Shown: positions 15,665 through 23,707 of the stretch, in pieces
Position numbering within the stretch: position 1 is the stretch's first letter
Layout: every line of letters begins with the position of its first letter
Assembly: GCA_963708245.1 (NCBI GenBank)
Contig: OY970201.1
Coordinates: 558,001-622,000, forward strand
Length of the DNA stretch: 64,000 bases
From: CAVYXK01 sp963708245
Lineage (GTDB): Bacteria; Pseudomonadota; Alphaproteobacteria; Acetobacterales; Acetobacteraceae
Reading direction: 5' to 3'
The notes under the pieces: model-generated
What the model was told of the DNA's origin: nothing
Database searches by the model: none
Seen by the model: the letters and a program-made list of their open reading frames with translations, nothing else
Made by a program: the position numbers and the translations under genes

Positions 15665-17038
15665 ATGCGCTTGGCTGGAGCCGCGCTGATCGTTGCAATT
15701 GCCAGCAGTCGGCTTGTTGCTGCGGCGGCTGGCGCGGGTCTGCCGCCCGCCTTGCCGGGGCAAGCGGACGCGAGCGCCATGCTCGCCGAGGGGCTGAACC
15801 CGCATCCAGTGCATCTTGTCCGCCCGCCCGTCGAACCGTTATCGGCAATGGCGGAACTGGGACGGCGCGTGTTCTTCGACCCCAGCCTGTCGTCCTCGGG
15901 CCGCATGTCCTGCGCATCGTGCCACAGCCCGGCCCACCACTACGGCCCGCCCAACGACCTTCCAGCAATGCTGGGCGGCCCCACCTTATCGAGCCAGGGT
16001 GTCCGTGCCGTACCGTCGCTGATGTATCTCGAGCGGCAACCCAATTTCAGCGTCGGCCCCGACAACGAGGAGAACGAGACCGTCACGCTGGCGCAGATGG
16101 CGGCGCTCGGCCAGGATGCGGCGCGGACACAGAAGACGGCGCTGGATACAGCGCAGACAGCTGCCAATCTCGTGCCGCAAGGCGGCCTGTTCTGGGACGG
16201 CCGTGCCGACACGCTCCAGGACCAGGCGATGTTTCCGCTGCTGTCGCCGCTGGAAATGGACGGCGGCAGCGTGGAGCGCGTCGCGTCCAAGCTGTGCCAA
16301 GCGCCCTACGCGTCCCTGTTCGCCCAGTTGTTCGGCCCATCGATCTTGGACAGCCCGCGCATGGCCGTCGCAGAAGCAATGTTCGCCGTGGCCCGCTACC
16401 AGATCGAAAGCCCCAGCTTCCATCCTTACACCAGCAAGTATGACTTCTGGCTAGAGGGCAAGGCCCGGCTGACCCCGACGGAGCTGCGCGGTTACGAGCT
16501 GTTCAACGATCCGAAGAAAGCGGATTGCGGCGGCTGCCACCTCGATCAGCCCACCGCCGACGGCCTGCCGCCCTTGTTCACCGATCATCAGTTCGAGGCG
16601 TTGGGCGTACCTCGCAACACGGCGCTTACCGTTAATCGTGATCCCAGGTATTTCGATCTAGGCATCTGCGGTCCGTTCCGCACCGACATGCAGACCCAGA
16701 CGCAGTACTGTGGCCTGTTCGGCACGCCCACGCTGCGCAATGTGGCGACGCGTAACGTGTTCTTCCACAACGGAGTGTACCACTCGCTGCAGCAGGTGAT
16801 GGACTTCTACAATTTCCGTGATACGGATCCGGGGAAGATCTATCCACGCGACGCGGACGGAAAGGTCGTGAAGGCCAACGATATTCCAGCGCAGTATCGC
16901 GCCAACCTGGACATCACCGATCCGCCATTTGACCGCAAACTGGGCGAGACGCCGGCAATGAGTGCGCAGGACGAGCAGGACATCATTGCCTTCCTGAAAA
17001 CCCTCACCGACGGCTTCGACCAAGGTCGAAAGTTTTGA
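15665..17038 (+). CDS. Di-haem cytochrome c peroxidase / MauG family protein
   Basis: A 457-residue periplasmic di-haem protein with an N-terminal signal sequence (MRLAGAALIVAIASSRLVAAAAGA). Two haem c attachment motifs are present: CASCH near residue 82 and CGGCH near residue 287. FFDPSLSSSGRMSCASCH and FWDGRADTLQDQA are typical of the bacterial cytochrome c peroxidase fold; the C-terminal TLRNVATRNVFFHNGVYHSLQQVMDFYNFRD segment carries conserved aromatic residues. It follows the phosphoesterase gene by 23 bases. No MauG-substrate gene (for example mauAB) is nearby, so peroxide reduction is the default reading. The start has only a weak ribosome-binding site. Confidence 0.9.
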   Translation: MRLAGAALIVAIASSRLVAAAAGAGLPPALPGQADASAMLAEGLNPHPVHLVRPPVEPLSAMAELGRRVFFDPSLSSSGRMSCASCHSPAHHYGPPNDLPAMLGGPTLSSQGVRAVPSLMYLERQPNFSVGPDNEENETVTLAQMAALGQDAARTQKTALDTAQTAANLVPQGGLFWDGRADTLQDQAMFPLLSPLEMDGGSVERVASKLCQAPYASLFAQLFGPSILDSPRMAVAEAMFAVARYQIESPSFHPYTSKYDFWLEGKARLTPTELRGYELFNDPKKADCGGCHLDQPTADGLPPLFTDHQFEALGVPRNTALTVNRDPRYFDLGICGPFRTDMQTQTQYCGLFGTPTLRNVATRNVFFHNGVYHSLQQVMDFYNFRDTDPGKIYPRDADGKVVKANDIPAQYRANLDITDPPFDRKLGETPAMSAQDEQDIIAFLKTLTDGFDQGRKF

Positions 17039-17181
17039 CAGATCCCGTCATGCCGCCCCGCACCCGCCATCCTGGCCGGGCTTGACCGGCCCCTTCAGGG
17101 TGCGACACGCTTAAAGATAAAGTCATGCCCTTCCGCGTGGGCCGCGTGGCAGGCGGCTCAACTGGAGCAAGGCGGCACGGA

Positions 17182-17888
17182 ATGGGAGCGACCACGAAGA
17201 TCGAATGGTGTCATCACACCTTTAATCCATGGTGGGGCTGCACCCAGATCAGTCCGCTGTGCGACCACTGCTACGCGATGATGCTCGATACCAGATGGTT
17301 CAAGCGGGCGCATTGGGGGCCCCGCGTGGCACGACGTTATTTTGGCGATGACTATTGGGCCGAACCCCTGAAATGGGATCACCTGGCGGGTGCAAGAGGA
17401 TGCCGTTGCCGCGTGTTTTGCGCGTCGATGGCTGACGTATTTGACAACGCGGTCGATCAGGCGGTGCGAGAGCGGCTGTGGCGACTGATCCATCAGACCC
17501 ACAACCTCGATTGGCTCCTGCTGACCAAGCGTATCGGGAACGCGCCAGAGATGCTGCCAACGGATTGGAGTGCCGGATACCCGAATGTTTGGCTGATCAT
17601 ATCGGCCGATCAGGAGGTGCTGGAGCGCGACGTTCCCAAACTGCTGGCCATTCCCGCCATGGTGCATGGAGTCAGCATTCAGCCACAGTTAGCGCCTGTG
17701 CGCCTCGGTAAATTCGCTCCCCAGCTGCAATGGGTAATCAATGGCGGTGAATCTGGTGCGGGTTCACGACCCTTTCACCTGGAATGGACTCGGGCGCTCA
17801 TTGCCGAGTGCAAGAGCGCAGGCACCCCGATTTTCGTTCAGCGGTTAGGCAGCAAGCCACACGAGAAGGGTTCCCGACTTCGTTTCAA
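17182..17888 (+). pseudogene. PF07505 (phage Gp37/Gp68, DUF5131) gene, 5' part, cut by IS
   Basis: The first 236 codons of a three-cysteine protein of the phage Gp37/Gp68 family, which has radical-SAM-like cysteine architecture. It starts MGATTKIEWCHHTFNPWWGC and shows GCTQISPLCDHCYA (Cys cluster), GCRCRVFCASMADVFD, WLLLTKR and NGGESGAGSRPF, all family motifs. The reading frame runs a further 21 codons into the IS element before stopping at 17952. The missing C-terminus, DHAGGDWTEWPADLRIRQFP, is found on the far side of the element (19551-19712) in the correct frame. Removal of the element and one copy of TTCAA gives an uninterrupted 287-residue protein. This family often sits beside a TcmP partner gene; none is seen here. 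Confidence 0.9.
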
Positions 17889-19550
17889 CCTAAATCCGGC
17901 AGTTGGGTCCGATCGTCGCCGGTCTGAAGTGACGACCCACAACCTGGGGTAATTGCTCAGGCCGGGCTCAGGCGAAGCGGTGGCTGCAGTTGCCGGCCAT
18001 GCAAGAAGTAGCGGAGCGCTTCACTGAGGATGCGATACCAGCGTTGCAGCGGATCCAACTGCTCCGCACTTTTTCGCAGCCGGTCAAGAAAGCCGGCGAT
18101 GCGCAGGTAAGCTTGCCTCGCCTTGTCGCGCGCGCCATGCGCGCTGCTGATCGTCAGCCTCACCTGACCGGCGTGTTGGGTGCGCTGCGCGATCGCCGAC
18201 AGCAGCAAGGGTCGGGTGGTGATCGCCTCCCGATGGTGCTCCGGATCAGCCAGCCGGACGAACAGGCTCCACCAGTTGTAGATCAGTGCAACGATACCGG
18301 CCAGCAGCCGACACCGCGTGAGGTCCTGTGTCGTGAAACCGCCCCAACCCCATTGGTTCTTCAGCTCGTCAAAAACGTTCTCGCAATCCGCCCGATCGCG
18401 ATACAACTGCCCCAGCGTCAGGATTTCATCGTCCATTGAGGTGACCAGCGCAGCGTAGTCCCACGCCTCCTGATCGGGGCCCACCTCGACGAAGCCAAGT
18501 CGCCGCTGAGCCGGATCGCCATGATCGACGGCCGGCGGACCAGCCAGTTGGCGGCGCAGCAGAATGACTCTCCGCTGCCGGCTCCAGCCCTCCAGCCGCA
18601 GGCTCGTCTCCTTGCCCTGCCAGCCCTGGCCGGCATCCTTCCAGTCCGATGCCTGCATCGCCCGTTGCAGTGCCCGCGTGACGTTTTTCGTCATGCGCAG
18701 ACGGAACAGATACGCCAGCTCCTCCCGCTCGGCCCGCGCCATCACCGGCTCGATGCCCCACGACTTGTCTCCGCGCAGCAGCCACGGCCGCTGCCCCGCT
18801 CCGAGATGATCCAGCAACTCCCACAAGCCGCCCGTCGCGTGTCTGACGTTGTGCTGATCGCCGGGCAATACCTCGACCCGTAGCACCAGCCGCAGGTTCG
18901 ACAGCATGTAGCTGTGATAGCAGTGCGACGGCCGACCCGGCTTGTGCGGATTATAGCCCAGCTCGGCGCCTTCCTGGTGCCCATACAAAGGTTTGATGGT
19001 GGTATCGATGTCGAGCACCCACGGCTCGCCGAGCAGCGGAGCGGTGCAATAGTCCAGGTGGTTTTGCAGCCAGGCCGAGCCTTGCGCTTCGTCGATCTTC
19101 TCCAGCCCGCGGCGAACCGAGTCCTCGCTGACCACCTTGCGCATGCCGAGCAACGGCGGGTTCACCGGATCGCAGCGCAGCGCGGTCACATGGGCATAGC
19201 GCCGGTGACCCGCCAGAACAGACAGCAGCACGGTGCCAAGCAGATCGCGTGTACGCGGTGCATTCGGGCTAGTGAACCGCAGCGGACAGTCGGCAACCCA
19301 ATTGTCGAACAACCCGGCCTGCTTCAGGTAGTCGATGAAGAATGGCAGTTGGCCGAACGGCGTCACCGGTGCGGCGGCGTCCCACTCCACGTGCACGCGC
19401 CCGGCGAAGGTATCGGCAATCGCCGAATGCGGCGCAACTTCCGGTTGCTCACCCGCGGGGTGAACCGCCAGACATCTCTGTTCTGTGCTCATGCCGGCCA
19501 AATCTGCCAATTCAGCCGCGGCGCGCAATCACTCAACTGCCGGATTTAGG
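17889..19550 (-). mobile_element. Intact IS1380-family insertion sequence
   Basis: A 1662-bp element bounded by the 17-bp perfect terminal inverted repeats CCTAAATCCGGCAGTTG (17889-17905) and its complement (19534-19550). It is flanked by the 5-bp direct target duplication TTCAA at 17884-17888 and 19551-19555. Length, ends starting with CCT, duplication size and one long transposase gene all fit the IS1380 family. The transposase is undamaged and the duplication is exact, so the insertion looks recent. It sits inside a PF07505 gene. Confidence 0.97.
17957..19492 (-). CDS. IS1380-family DDE transposase
   Basis: A transposase of about 511 residues from MSTEQRCLAVHPAG (an in-frame ATG 12 codons upstream is also possible). 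The DDE triad can be placed as DIDTTIKPLYG (first Asp, about residue 161), LLRGDKSWG (second Asp, about 242) and the YRDRADCENVFDELKNQWG block (Glu, about 380), which is the YREK-like signature of IS4/IS1380 relatives. The N-terminal VTPFGQLPFFIDYLKQAGLFD and the C-terminal helical domain are complete. It nearly fills the element, leaving 58 bases beyond the start and 68 beyond the stop, and has no frameshift. Confidence 0.96.
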   Translation of the reverse strand: MSTEQRCLAVHPAGEQPEVAPHSAIADTFAGRVHVEWDAAAPVTPFGQLPFFIDYLKQAGLFDNWVADCPLRFTSPNAPRTRDLLGTVLLSVLAGHRRYAHVTALRCDPVNPPLLGMRKVVSEDSVRRGLEKIDEAQGSAWLQNHLDYCTAPLLGEPWVLDIDTTIKPLYGHQEGAELGYNPHKPGRPSHCYHSYMLSNLRLVLRVEVLPGDQHNVRHATGGLWELLDHLGAGQRPWLLRGDKSWGIEPVMARAEREELAYLFRLRMTKNVTRALQRAMQASDWKDAGQGWQGKETSLRLEGWSRQRRVILLRRQLAGPPAVDHGDPAQRRLGFVEVGPDQEAWDYAALVTSMDDEILTLGQLYRDRADCENVFDELKNQWGWGGFTTQDLTRCRLLAGIVALIYNWWSLFVRLADPEHHREAITTRPLLLSAIAQRTQHAGQVRLTISSAHGARDKARQAYLRIAGFLDRLRKSAEQLDPLQRWYRILSEALRYFLHGRQLQPPLRLSPA

Positions 19551-19712
19551 TTCAATGATCATGCCGGTGGTGATTGGACTGAATGGCCCGCTGACCTTCG
19601 GATACGACAATTTCCCCGTGTGCAAGCCCCCCAGTCATGGTCGGCCTCGTGCCACGGTGGGTCACCGGTGCCGGAGGCTCAATCGCGCGAGGCAATCGAC
19701 ACGCGACGGTGA
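19551..19712 (+). pseudogene. PF07505 gene, 3' part, displaced by IS
   Basis: The continuation of the gene that begins at 17182. After the right-hand TTCAA the frame encodes DHAGGDWTEWPADLRIRQFP and stops at 19712. The GGD-x-x-EWP-x-DLR-x-R-x-FP ending is the family's conserved C-terminal motif, which confirms that both pieces were one gene. It has no start of its own. Confidence 0.88.
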
Positions 19713-19736
19713 TCCTACGCACTCACCGTGCGGCAC

Positions 19737-20519
19737 TCAGGGCCGCTGCGTCAGGTCGGGCCTTGCAACGGCAAGGAACCGCTCCACCACGGCTATGAAC
19801 GCGCTCGGCTTGTCCGCATGCAGCCAGTGGCCGGCGCCGCGAAGAGTGACGAAGCGCGCGGCCGGGAACAAAGCGCGGGTCGTCGCTCGGTGTTCCGGAC
19901 GGATGTAATCGGAAGCTTCGCCTGCCAGAAACAAAGTCGCACCGCGATAAACCTGCCCGGGCCGGATATCCCAATCCCCGATCGCCGGCAGGGCGGCCGT
20001 GATCTCCGCCAGCCCGATGCGCCAGGGCGCCGCCGCGCCCGGCCGCAGATTCTGCAACAGGAAGCCGCGGATCGCCGGATCCGGCACGGCAGAAGCGAGC
20101 CACGCATCGGCCTCGGCCCGAGTCGATCCGGTCGGCACTGCCAGCATGGCCTCAGCATAGTAGCGGAAATGCGGCGGATACGGCACTGGAGCGATGTCCG
20201 CGACGATCAGTGCCGAGACCGCATCCGGCCGGTCGAGCGCCATCCGCATCGCTACCTTGCCGCCCATCGAATGGCCCAGCGCCGCCGCCGGCAGTGCTGC
20301 CTCCCGCGCCAGCGTCTCGATCACGTCCCCGGCCATGGTGGCGTAATCCATCGCCGCGGTATGCGGACTCGCGCCGTGGTTCCTCAGGTCGAGCGCAATC
20401 ACCCGATAGCGCGCCGCCAGCGCCCGCTGCACCGCGCCGAAATTGCGTGCCGACCCGAACAGCCCGTGCAACAGCACGAGCGGCGGCCCCTCCCCCACCG
20501 TCACGCCGTGCAAGATCAT
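19737..20519 (-). CDS. Alpha/beta-fold hydrolase (YbfF-like esterase)
   Basis: A 260-residue cytosolic alpha/beta hydrolase. The oxyanion region is LVLLHGLFGSARNFG, the nucleophile elbow GHSMGGKVAM (Ser about residue 94) with RNHGASPHT before it, the acid is in LFLAGEASDYI and the base in RGAGHWLHADKP near residue 235. The pattern HGLFGS-x-x-NF and RNHG is that of the YbfF/ABHD11 esterases acting on short acyl esters. Its ATG overlaps the stop of the EamA transporter gene as ATGA, so the two are coupled. The exact substrate is unknown. Confidence 0.9.
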   Translation of the reverse strand: MILHGVTVGEGPPLVLLHGLFGSARNFGAVQRALAARYRVIALDLRNHGASPHTAAMDYATMAGDVIETLAREAALPAAALGHSMGGKVAMRMALDRPDAVSALIVADIAPVPYPPHFRYYAEAMLAVPTGSTRAEADAWLASAVPDPAIRGFLLQNLRPGAAAPWRIGLAEITAALPAIGDWDIRPGQVYRGATLFLAGEASDYIRPEHRATTRALFPAARFVTLRGAGHWLHADKPSAFIAVVERFLAVARPDLTQRP

Positions 20520-21457
20520 CGGCGCCGAGCCGCAGGCCAGGCGGCCAGCCCCACCCCGGCGAGAATCAACGCCGTGCCGGCCAGCAGATCGGGGGTGATC
20601 TTCTCGCCGAGAATCCAACTCGACAGCAGGATGCCGACCGCCGGCGTGGCCAGGAATCCAACCGAGGACACCACAGCCGGCAGAATCACCGCTGCCTCCA
20701 TCACGCCCCAGGTGCCGAGCGGCCCGGCAATCAACCCGATATAAGCCAGCGCACCCCATGCCCCCGGGTGCGACCCGAAGCTGCCATGCGGCGCCTCCAG
20801 TGCCACGAGCGGCGCCAATGTGAGCGAGCCCACCAGGAAGCACCAGGGCAGCAGCTCGAACATGCCGGACTGCGGTGGGGCGCGGCGGACGGTGATGATC
20901 GCCAGCGCCCATGACAACGCCGCGCCCAGCAGGAAGGCGTTGCCGATCAGCACCCGGCCCGACGCCCAATCGATCGCCCACGGCCCCATCAGCACGATGA
21001 TCCCGCCAATGCCGAGGCCGGTCGCCAACCAGCGTCGGGCGGGGATCGGTTCGTGGAGCACCAGCAACGACAGTGGTACAATGAAAATCGTCGTTGTGTT
21101 CGCCAGCACCGCGGTCCGTCCCGCCGGAACCCAGGCAACCGCAAGGTGCGCAAAGGCGAAAAAGGCGGCGAGCTGGAACACCCCGATCATGATCACCGCC
21201 GGCAGGTCGGCGCGACAGGGCGTGCGCAGACGGCCCCGAGCAGCCAGCAATGCCGCCGCAACAAGCCCCGACAACACCGCCCGCCCCTCGGCAAACCAGA
21301 GCGGGGTACTGCCTAGGTCGATCGCCAGCTTGGTCAGCGGCCAACCGCTGCTCAGCAGCAGCACCGACGTGAAAAGCTGGACCAGACCGCGAACTGGCAA
21401 TGCGCTGGTTTCCAGATCCGCACCAGTGGATTGCAGAGCGTAAATCCTTCGTGACAT
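20516..21457 (-). CDS. EamA/DMT-family transporter
   Basis: A 313-residue integral membrane protein with about ten hydrophobic segments in two repeated EamA halves, as in drug/metabolite exporters (RhaT/YdcZ type). Family hints are the paired segments LVQLFTSVLLLSSGWPLTKLAI and the second-half GPLGTWGVMEAAVILPA with a closing FLATPAVGILLSSWILGEKI. I use the ATG giving MSRRIYALQ, which lies 10 bases from the divergent DUF1028 start; a later start near the first membrane segment (VRGLVQLF) is possible and would leave more room for a promoter. It is translationally coupled to the hydrolase gene downstream. Substrate unknown. Confidence 0.85.
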   Translation of the reverse strand: MSRRIYALQSTGADLETSALPVRGLVQLFTSVLLLSSGWPLTKLAIDLGSTPLWFAEGRAVLSGLVAAALLAARGRLRTPCRADLPAVIMIGVFQLAAFFAFAHLAVAWVPAGRTAVLANTTTIFIVPLSLLVLHEPIPARRWLATGLGIGGIIVLMGPWAIDWASGRVLIGNAFLLGAALSWALAIITVRRAPPQSGMFELLPWCFLVGSLTLAPLVALEAPHGSFGSHPGAWGALAYIGLIAGPLGTWGVMEAAVILPAVVSSVGFLATPAVGILLSSWILGEKITPDLLAGTALILAGVGLAAWPAARRR

Positions 21458-21467
21458 AGGTGCCGGA

Positions 21468-22124
21468 ATGACCTTCTCGATCATTGCGCGCTGTCCTCGA
21501 ACCGGGCAGATCGGCACGGCGGTGACCACCTCCTCGATCGCCGTAGGTGCGCGCGTGGCGTATTGCGCGGCGGGAGTCGGCGCCGTGCTGACCCAACATC
21601 GCACCGATCCGCGGCTTGGACCACGCGGCTTGGCGCTGCTCCGATCCGGTTGCACGGCGCAGGAGACAGTTGCCGCCCTGACTGCGTCCACAGCTTTGGC
21701 GCATTGGCGCCAGCTCGCGGTGCTCGATGCGGAGGGGAACACCGCCGCCTACAGCGGTGCGCGCACCAAGCCGGAGAAGGGCGAGGCCGCAGTCCAGGAT
21801 GCTTGCGCAATCGGCAATATCCTGGCGAGCCCGCTCGTACCGGCGGCCATGGTGTGCGGCTTGCAGGCGGCGCCGCACCTGCCGTTAGCGGAGCGGCTCC
21901 TGCATGCTTTGGACGAAGGCCTTGTCGCCGGCGGCGAACAGCAGCCCGTGCGCAGCGCACATCTGTTGGTGGTGCAGGCCGATAGCTTCCCGCTGATCGA
22001 TCTGCGCGTCGATTGGCATGACCAACCGATCACCGAGCTACGTACGCTATGGGACCGCTACGCGCCGCAAGCCTCCGATTTTCGGCTGCGCGCCCTCGAT
22101 CCGGACAATCCGGCGATCGACTAG
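21468..22124 (+). CDS. DUF1028 protein (Ntn-hydrolase-like)
   Basis: A 218-residue protein of DUF1028, an Ntn-hydrolase-fold family of unproven function, often linked to peptide or amide catabolism. The N-terminus MTFSIIARCPRTGQIGTAVTTSS is the family's most conserved region, followed by AVGARVAYCAAGVGAVLTQ, the LAVLDAEGNTAAYSG strand and GNILASPLV. The C-terminus HDQPITELRTLWDRYAP is also standard. The start is only 10 bases from the divergent EamA gene, and a REP-like repeat begins 7 bases after its TAG. Confidence 0.88.
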   Translation: MTFSIIARCPRTGQIGTAVTTSSIAVGARVAYCAAGVGAVLTQHRTDPRLGPRGLALLRSGCTAQETVAALTASTALAHWRQLAVLDAEGNTAAYSGARTKPEKGEAAVQDACAIGNILASPLVPAAMVCGLQAAPHLPLAERLLHALDEGLVAGGEQQPVRSAHLLVVQADSFPLIDLRVDWHDQPITELRTLWDRYAPQASDFRLRALDPDNPAID

Positions 22125-22131
22125 GCATCCA

Positions 22132-22183
22132 CCTCTCCCGCTCTTGCGGGAGAGGTCGGTTCGCGAAGCGAACCGCGTGAGGG
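22132..22183 (+). repeat. 52-bp REP-like dispersed repeat, copy 2
   Basis: Same architecture and length as the element at 2510-2561: CCTCTCCCG/CGGGAGAGG hairpin, GGTTCGCGAAGCGAACC hairpin, then GTGAGGG. It lies in the convergent gap between the DUF1028 gene and the carboxypeptidase gene. Confidence 0.75.
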
Positions 22184-22201
22184 TCCAGCGGGGCTGGCCG
22201 A

Positions 22202-23434
22202 CTAACTCCGGGCCAGGTTGCGGTCGGCCTCGGCGCGGATCACTGCGCAGGGCATGCCGTGGCGTGAGAGGGCGACGCAGGCGTCGTGCGCCTCGGCGCC
22301 AGTCAGCCCGATCACTTGCGCGCGCCAGCCCGGCCGTCCGCGCTGTGGCGCGTGGTCAATGCGTGCCGCGCCGTTATCAGCCATCTGCTGCGCCTTGACT
22401 GCAGCCAGCCGTGCGGCCTGCTCGCTGCGAAAGAGGCCGACTTGAATTGCCCACACAGAGTTGTCGGTCTGTAGACGCGCAACCTCGCGCAGCCGCGCCG
22501 GCCGGCCTGCCAAATGCGGCAGCTCCTCGGCACGCGCCGCCGGGATCAGCGCCGGCAGCCTGCTGGCGACCATCACTGTGCGACCCACAGGCACGCCGAG
22601 CTGCCGATACCCGTCATCGAGCAGCGCGGTCATACGAACGTCTCGCGTCCCGTTGGACGGCGCGCCCAGCACGACGCCGATCAGACGCGTCCCGTCGCGC
22701 ACCGCACTGGTGACCAGATTGTGCCCAGAGGCAATCGTGTAGCCGGTCTTCAGCCCGTCCGCGCCCGGATAAGATTTCAACTCGGTGTCGTGGTTGAAGA
22801 TCACCCGCCCATGAAAAACGAAGTTCGCCGTACTGAAATAATGGTACTCGTCGGGAAAGTCGGTGATCAGCCGGCGAGCCAGCGTGCCCATGTCGCGCGC
22901 CGTCGTCCATTGGTCCTCCGCCGGCAGGCCGGAGGCATTGGCGAAGATGGTGTTGCTCATGCTGAGCGCGCGTGCGCGCAGGGTCATCATCTGGGCGAAC
23001 CGATCCTCGCTGCCGCCCAGTAGCTCCCCCATCGCCGACGCGGCGTCGTTGGCCGACAGGGTCACCATGGCCAGAATCGCCTGCTCGACGGTCAGCGACA
23101 TGCCCGGCGCCAGGCCGAGCTTGGTCGGCTCCATCGACGCCGCGTGCGCCGAGACCGGAACCAGCTCGTCGAGCGAGATTCGCCGGTCGCGCAACCCCTC
23201 GAACGTCATGTAGAGCGTCATCAGCTTGGCTAGGCTTGCCGGGCGGCGCGGGGCGTCGGCATTGTCTTCCTCGAGCACCTTGCCGCTCGCGGCATCGAGC
23301 ACGATCGATGCATACCGGTCGGGGTCGGGCTGAGCGCGGGCGGTGCCAAGGAGGCCACAGCCGAGGCCGAACAGGATCAGTGCAAGCGGAAGCGACCGCA
23401 CAAATCCGCATCCATGGCGCCGCCAAGCTGCCAT
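22202..23434 (-). CDS. D-alanyl-D-alanine carboxypeptidase (penicillin-binding protein 5/6 type) with SPOR domain
   Basis: A 410-residue periplasmic S11-family D,D-carboxypeptidase that trims the terminal D-Ala of peptidoglycan stem peptides. A signal peptide (about residues 12-34, ending TARA|Q) precedes the catalytic domain. The active-site triad is SLAKLMTLY (SxxK, about residue 65), SANDAAS (SxN, about 126) and DGLKTGYT (KTG, about 230). The C-terminal 80 residues, WAIQVGLFRSEQAARLAAVKA to MPCAVI, match a SPOR peptidoglycan-binding repeat, which would target it to septal denuded glycan. The ATG is preceded by GGAG plus GACGG. It is divergent from the phasin gene, with a 273-bp control region. 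Confidence 0.95.
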   Translation of the reverse strand: MAAWRRHGCGFVRSLPLALILFGLGCGLLGTARAQPDPDRYASIVLDAASGKVLEEDNADAPRRPASLAKLMTLYMTFEGLRDRRISLDELVPVSAHAASMEPTKLGLAPGMSLTVEQAILAMVTLSANDAASAMGELLGGSEDRFAQMMTLRARALSMSNTIFANASGLPAEDQWTTARDMGTLARRLITDFPDEYHYFSTANFVFHGRVIFNHDTELKSYPGADGLKTGYTIASGHNLVTSAVRDGTRLIGVVLGAPSNGTRDVRMTALLDDGYRQLGVPVGRTVMVASRLPALIPAARAEELPHLAGRPARLREVARLQTDNSVWAIQVGLFRSEQAARLAAVKAQQMADNGAARIDHAPQRGRPGWRAQVIGLTGAEAHDACVALSRHGMPCAVIRAEADRNLARS

Positions 23435-23577
23435 TTTCCGTCTTTCTCCCGCCTGCCGTTGAAACTCTTGCAGGGTTTGTCGCGCCTGTCCAGTCCGAAA
23501 CAAGCGGATTCGGAAGCCAATTGAGCAGGTTAACCCCAATTCTGCAATCCCAGCCTAAGCCCGGGGGCGGTCTGTTA

Positions 23578-23592
23578 TTGTGCAATGCACAA
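23578..23592 (+). promoter_or_regulatory. Perfect 15-bp palindrome upstream of phasin, candidate PhaR operator
   Basis: TTGTGCAATGCACAA is a perfect dyad around a central A. It ends 8 bases before a candidate -35 box. PhaR repressors in alphaproteobacteria bind TGC/GCA-type dyads near phaP, so PhaR is the obvious candidate (inference; no binding data). Confidence 0.55.
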
Positions 23593-23600
23593 AAATTCGC

Positions 23601-23628
23601 TTGAAGATCGCGCGAGTTCCCCTTATGT
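23601..23628 (+). promoter_or_regulatory. Candidate phasin promoter
   Basis: TTGAAG (23601-23606) and TTATGT (23623-23628) are separated by 16 bases and sit between two GCA-type dyads: the palindrome at 23578-23592 and an imperfect TTGC-N6-GCAA site (23638-23651). The layout suits a repressed phaP promoter. Confidence 0.4.
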
Positions 23629-23637
23629 CCTGCGGTG

Positions 23638-23651
23638 TTGCAGTGCAGCAA
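23638..23651 (+). promoter_or_regulatory. Second GCA-rich dyad at phasin promoter
   Basis: TTGCAGTGCAGCAA is an imperfect dyad with outer arms TTGC and GCAA, lying near the expected transcription start. It could be a second, weaker PhaR-type site. Confidence 0.35.
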
Positions 23652-23707
23652 AACTTGCTCCCGGGGTCCAGAGGCGCCGTTGGGGCGGCCGATACAGGAG
23701 AACCACG

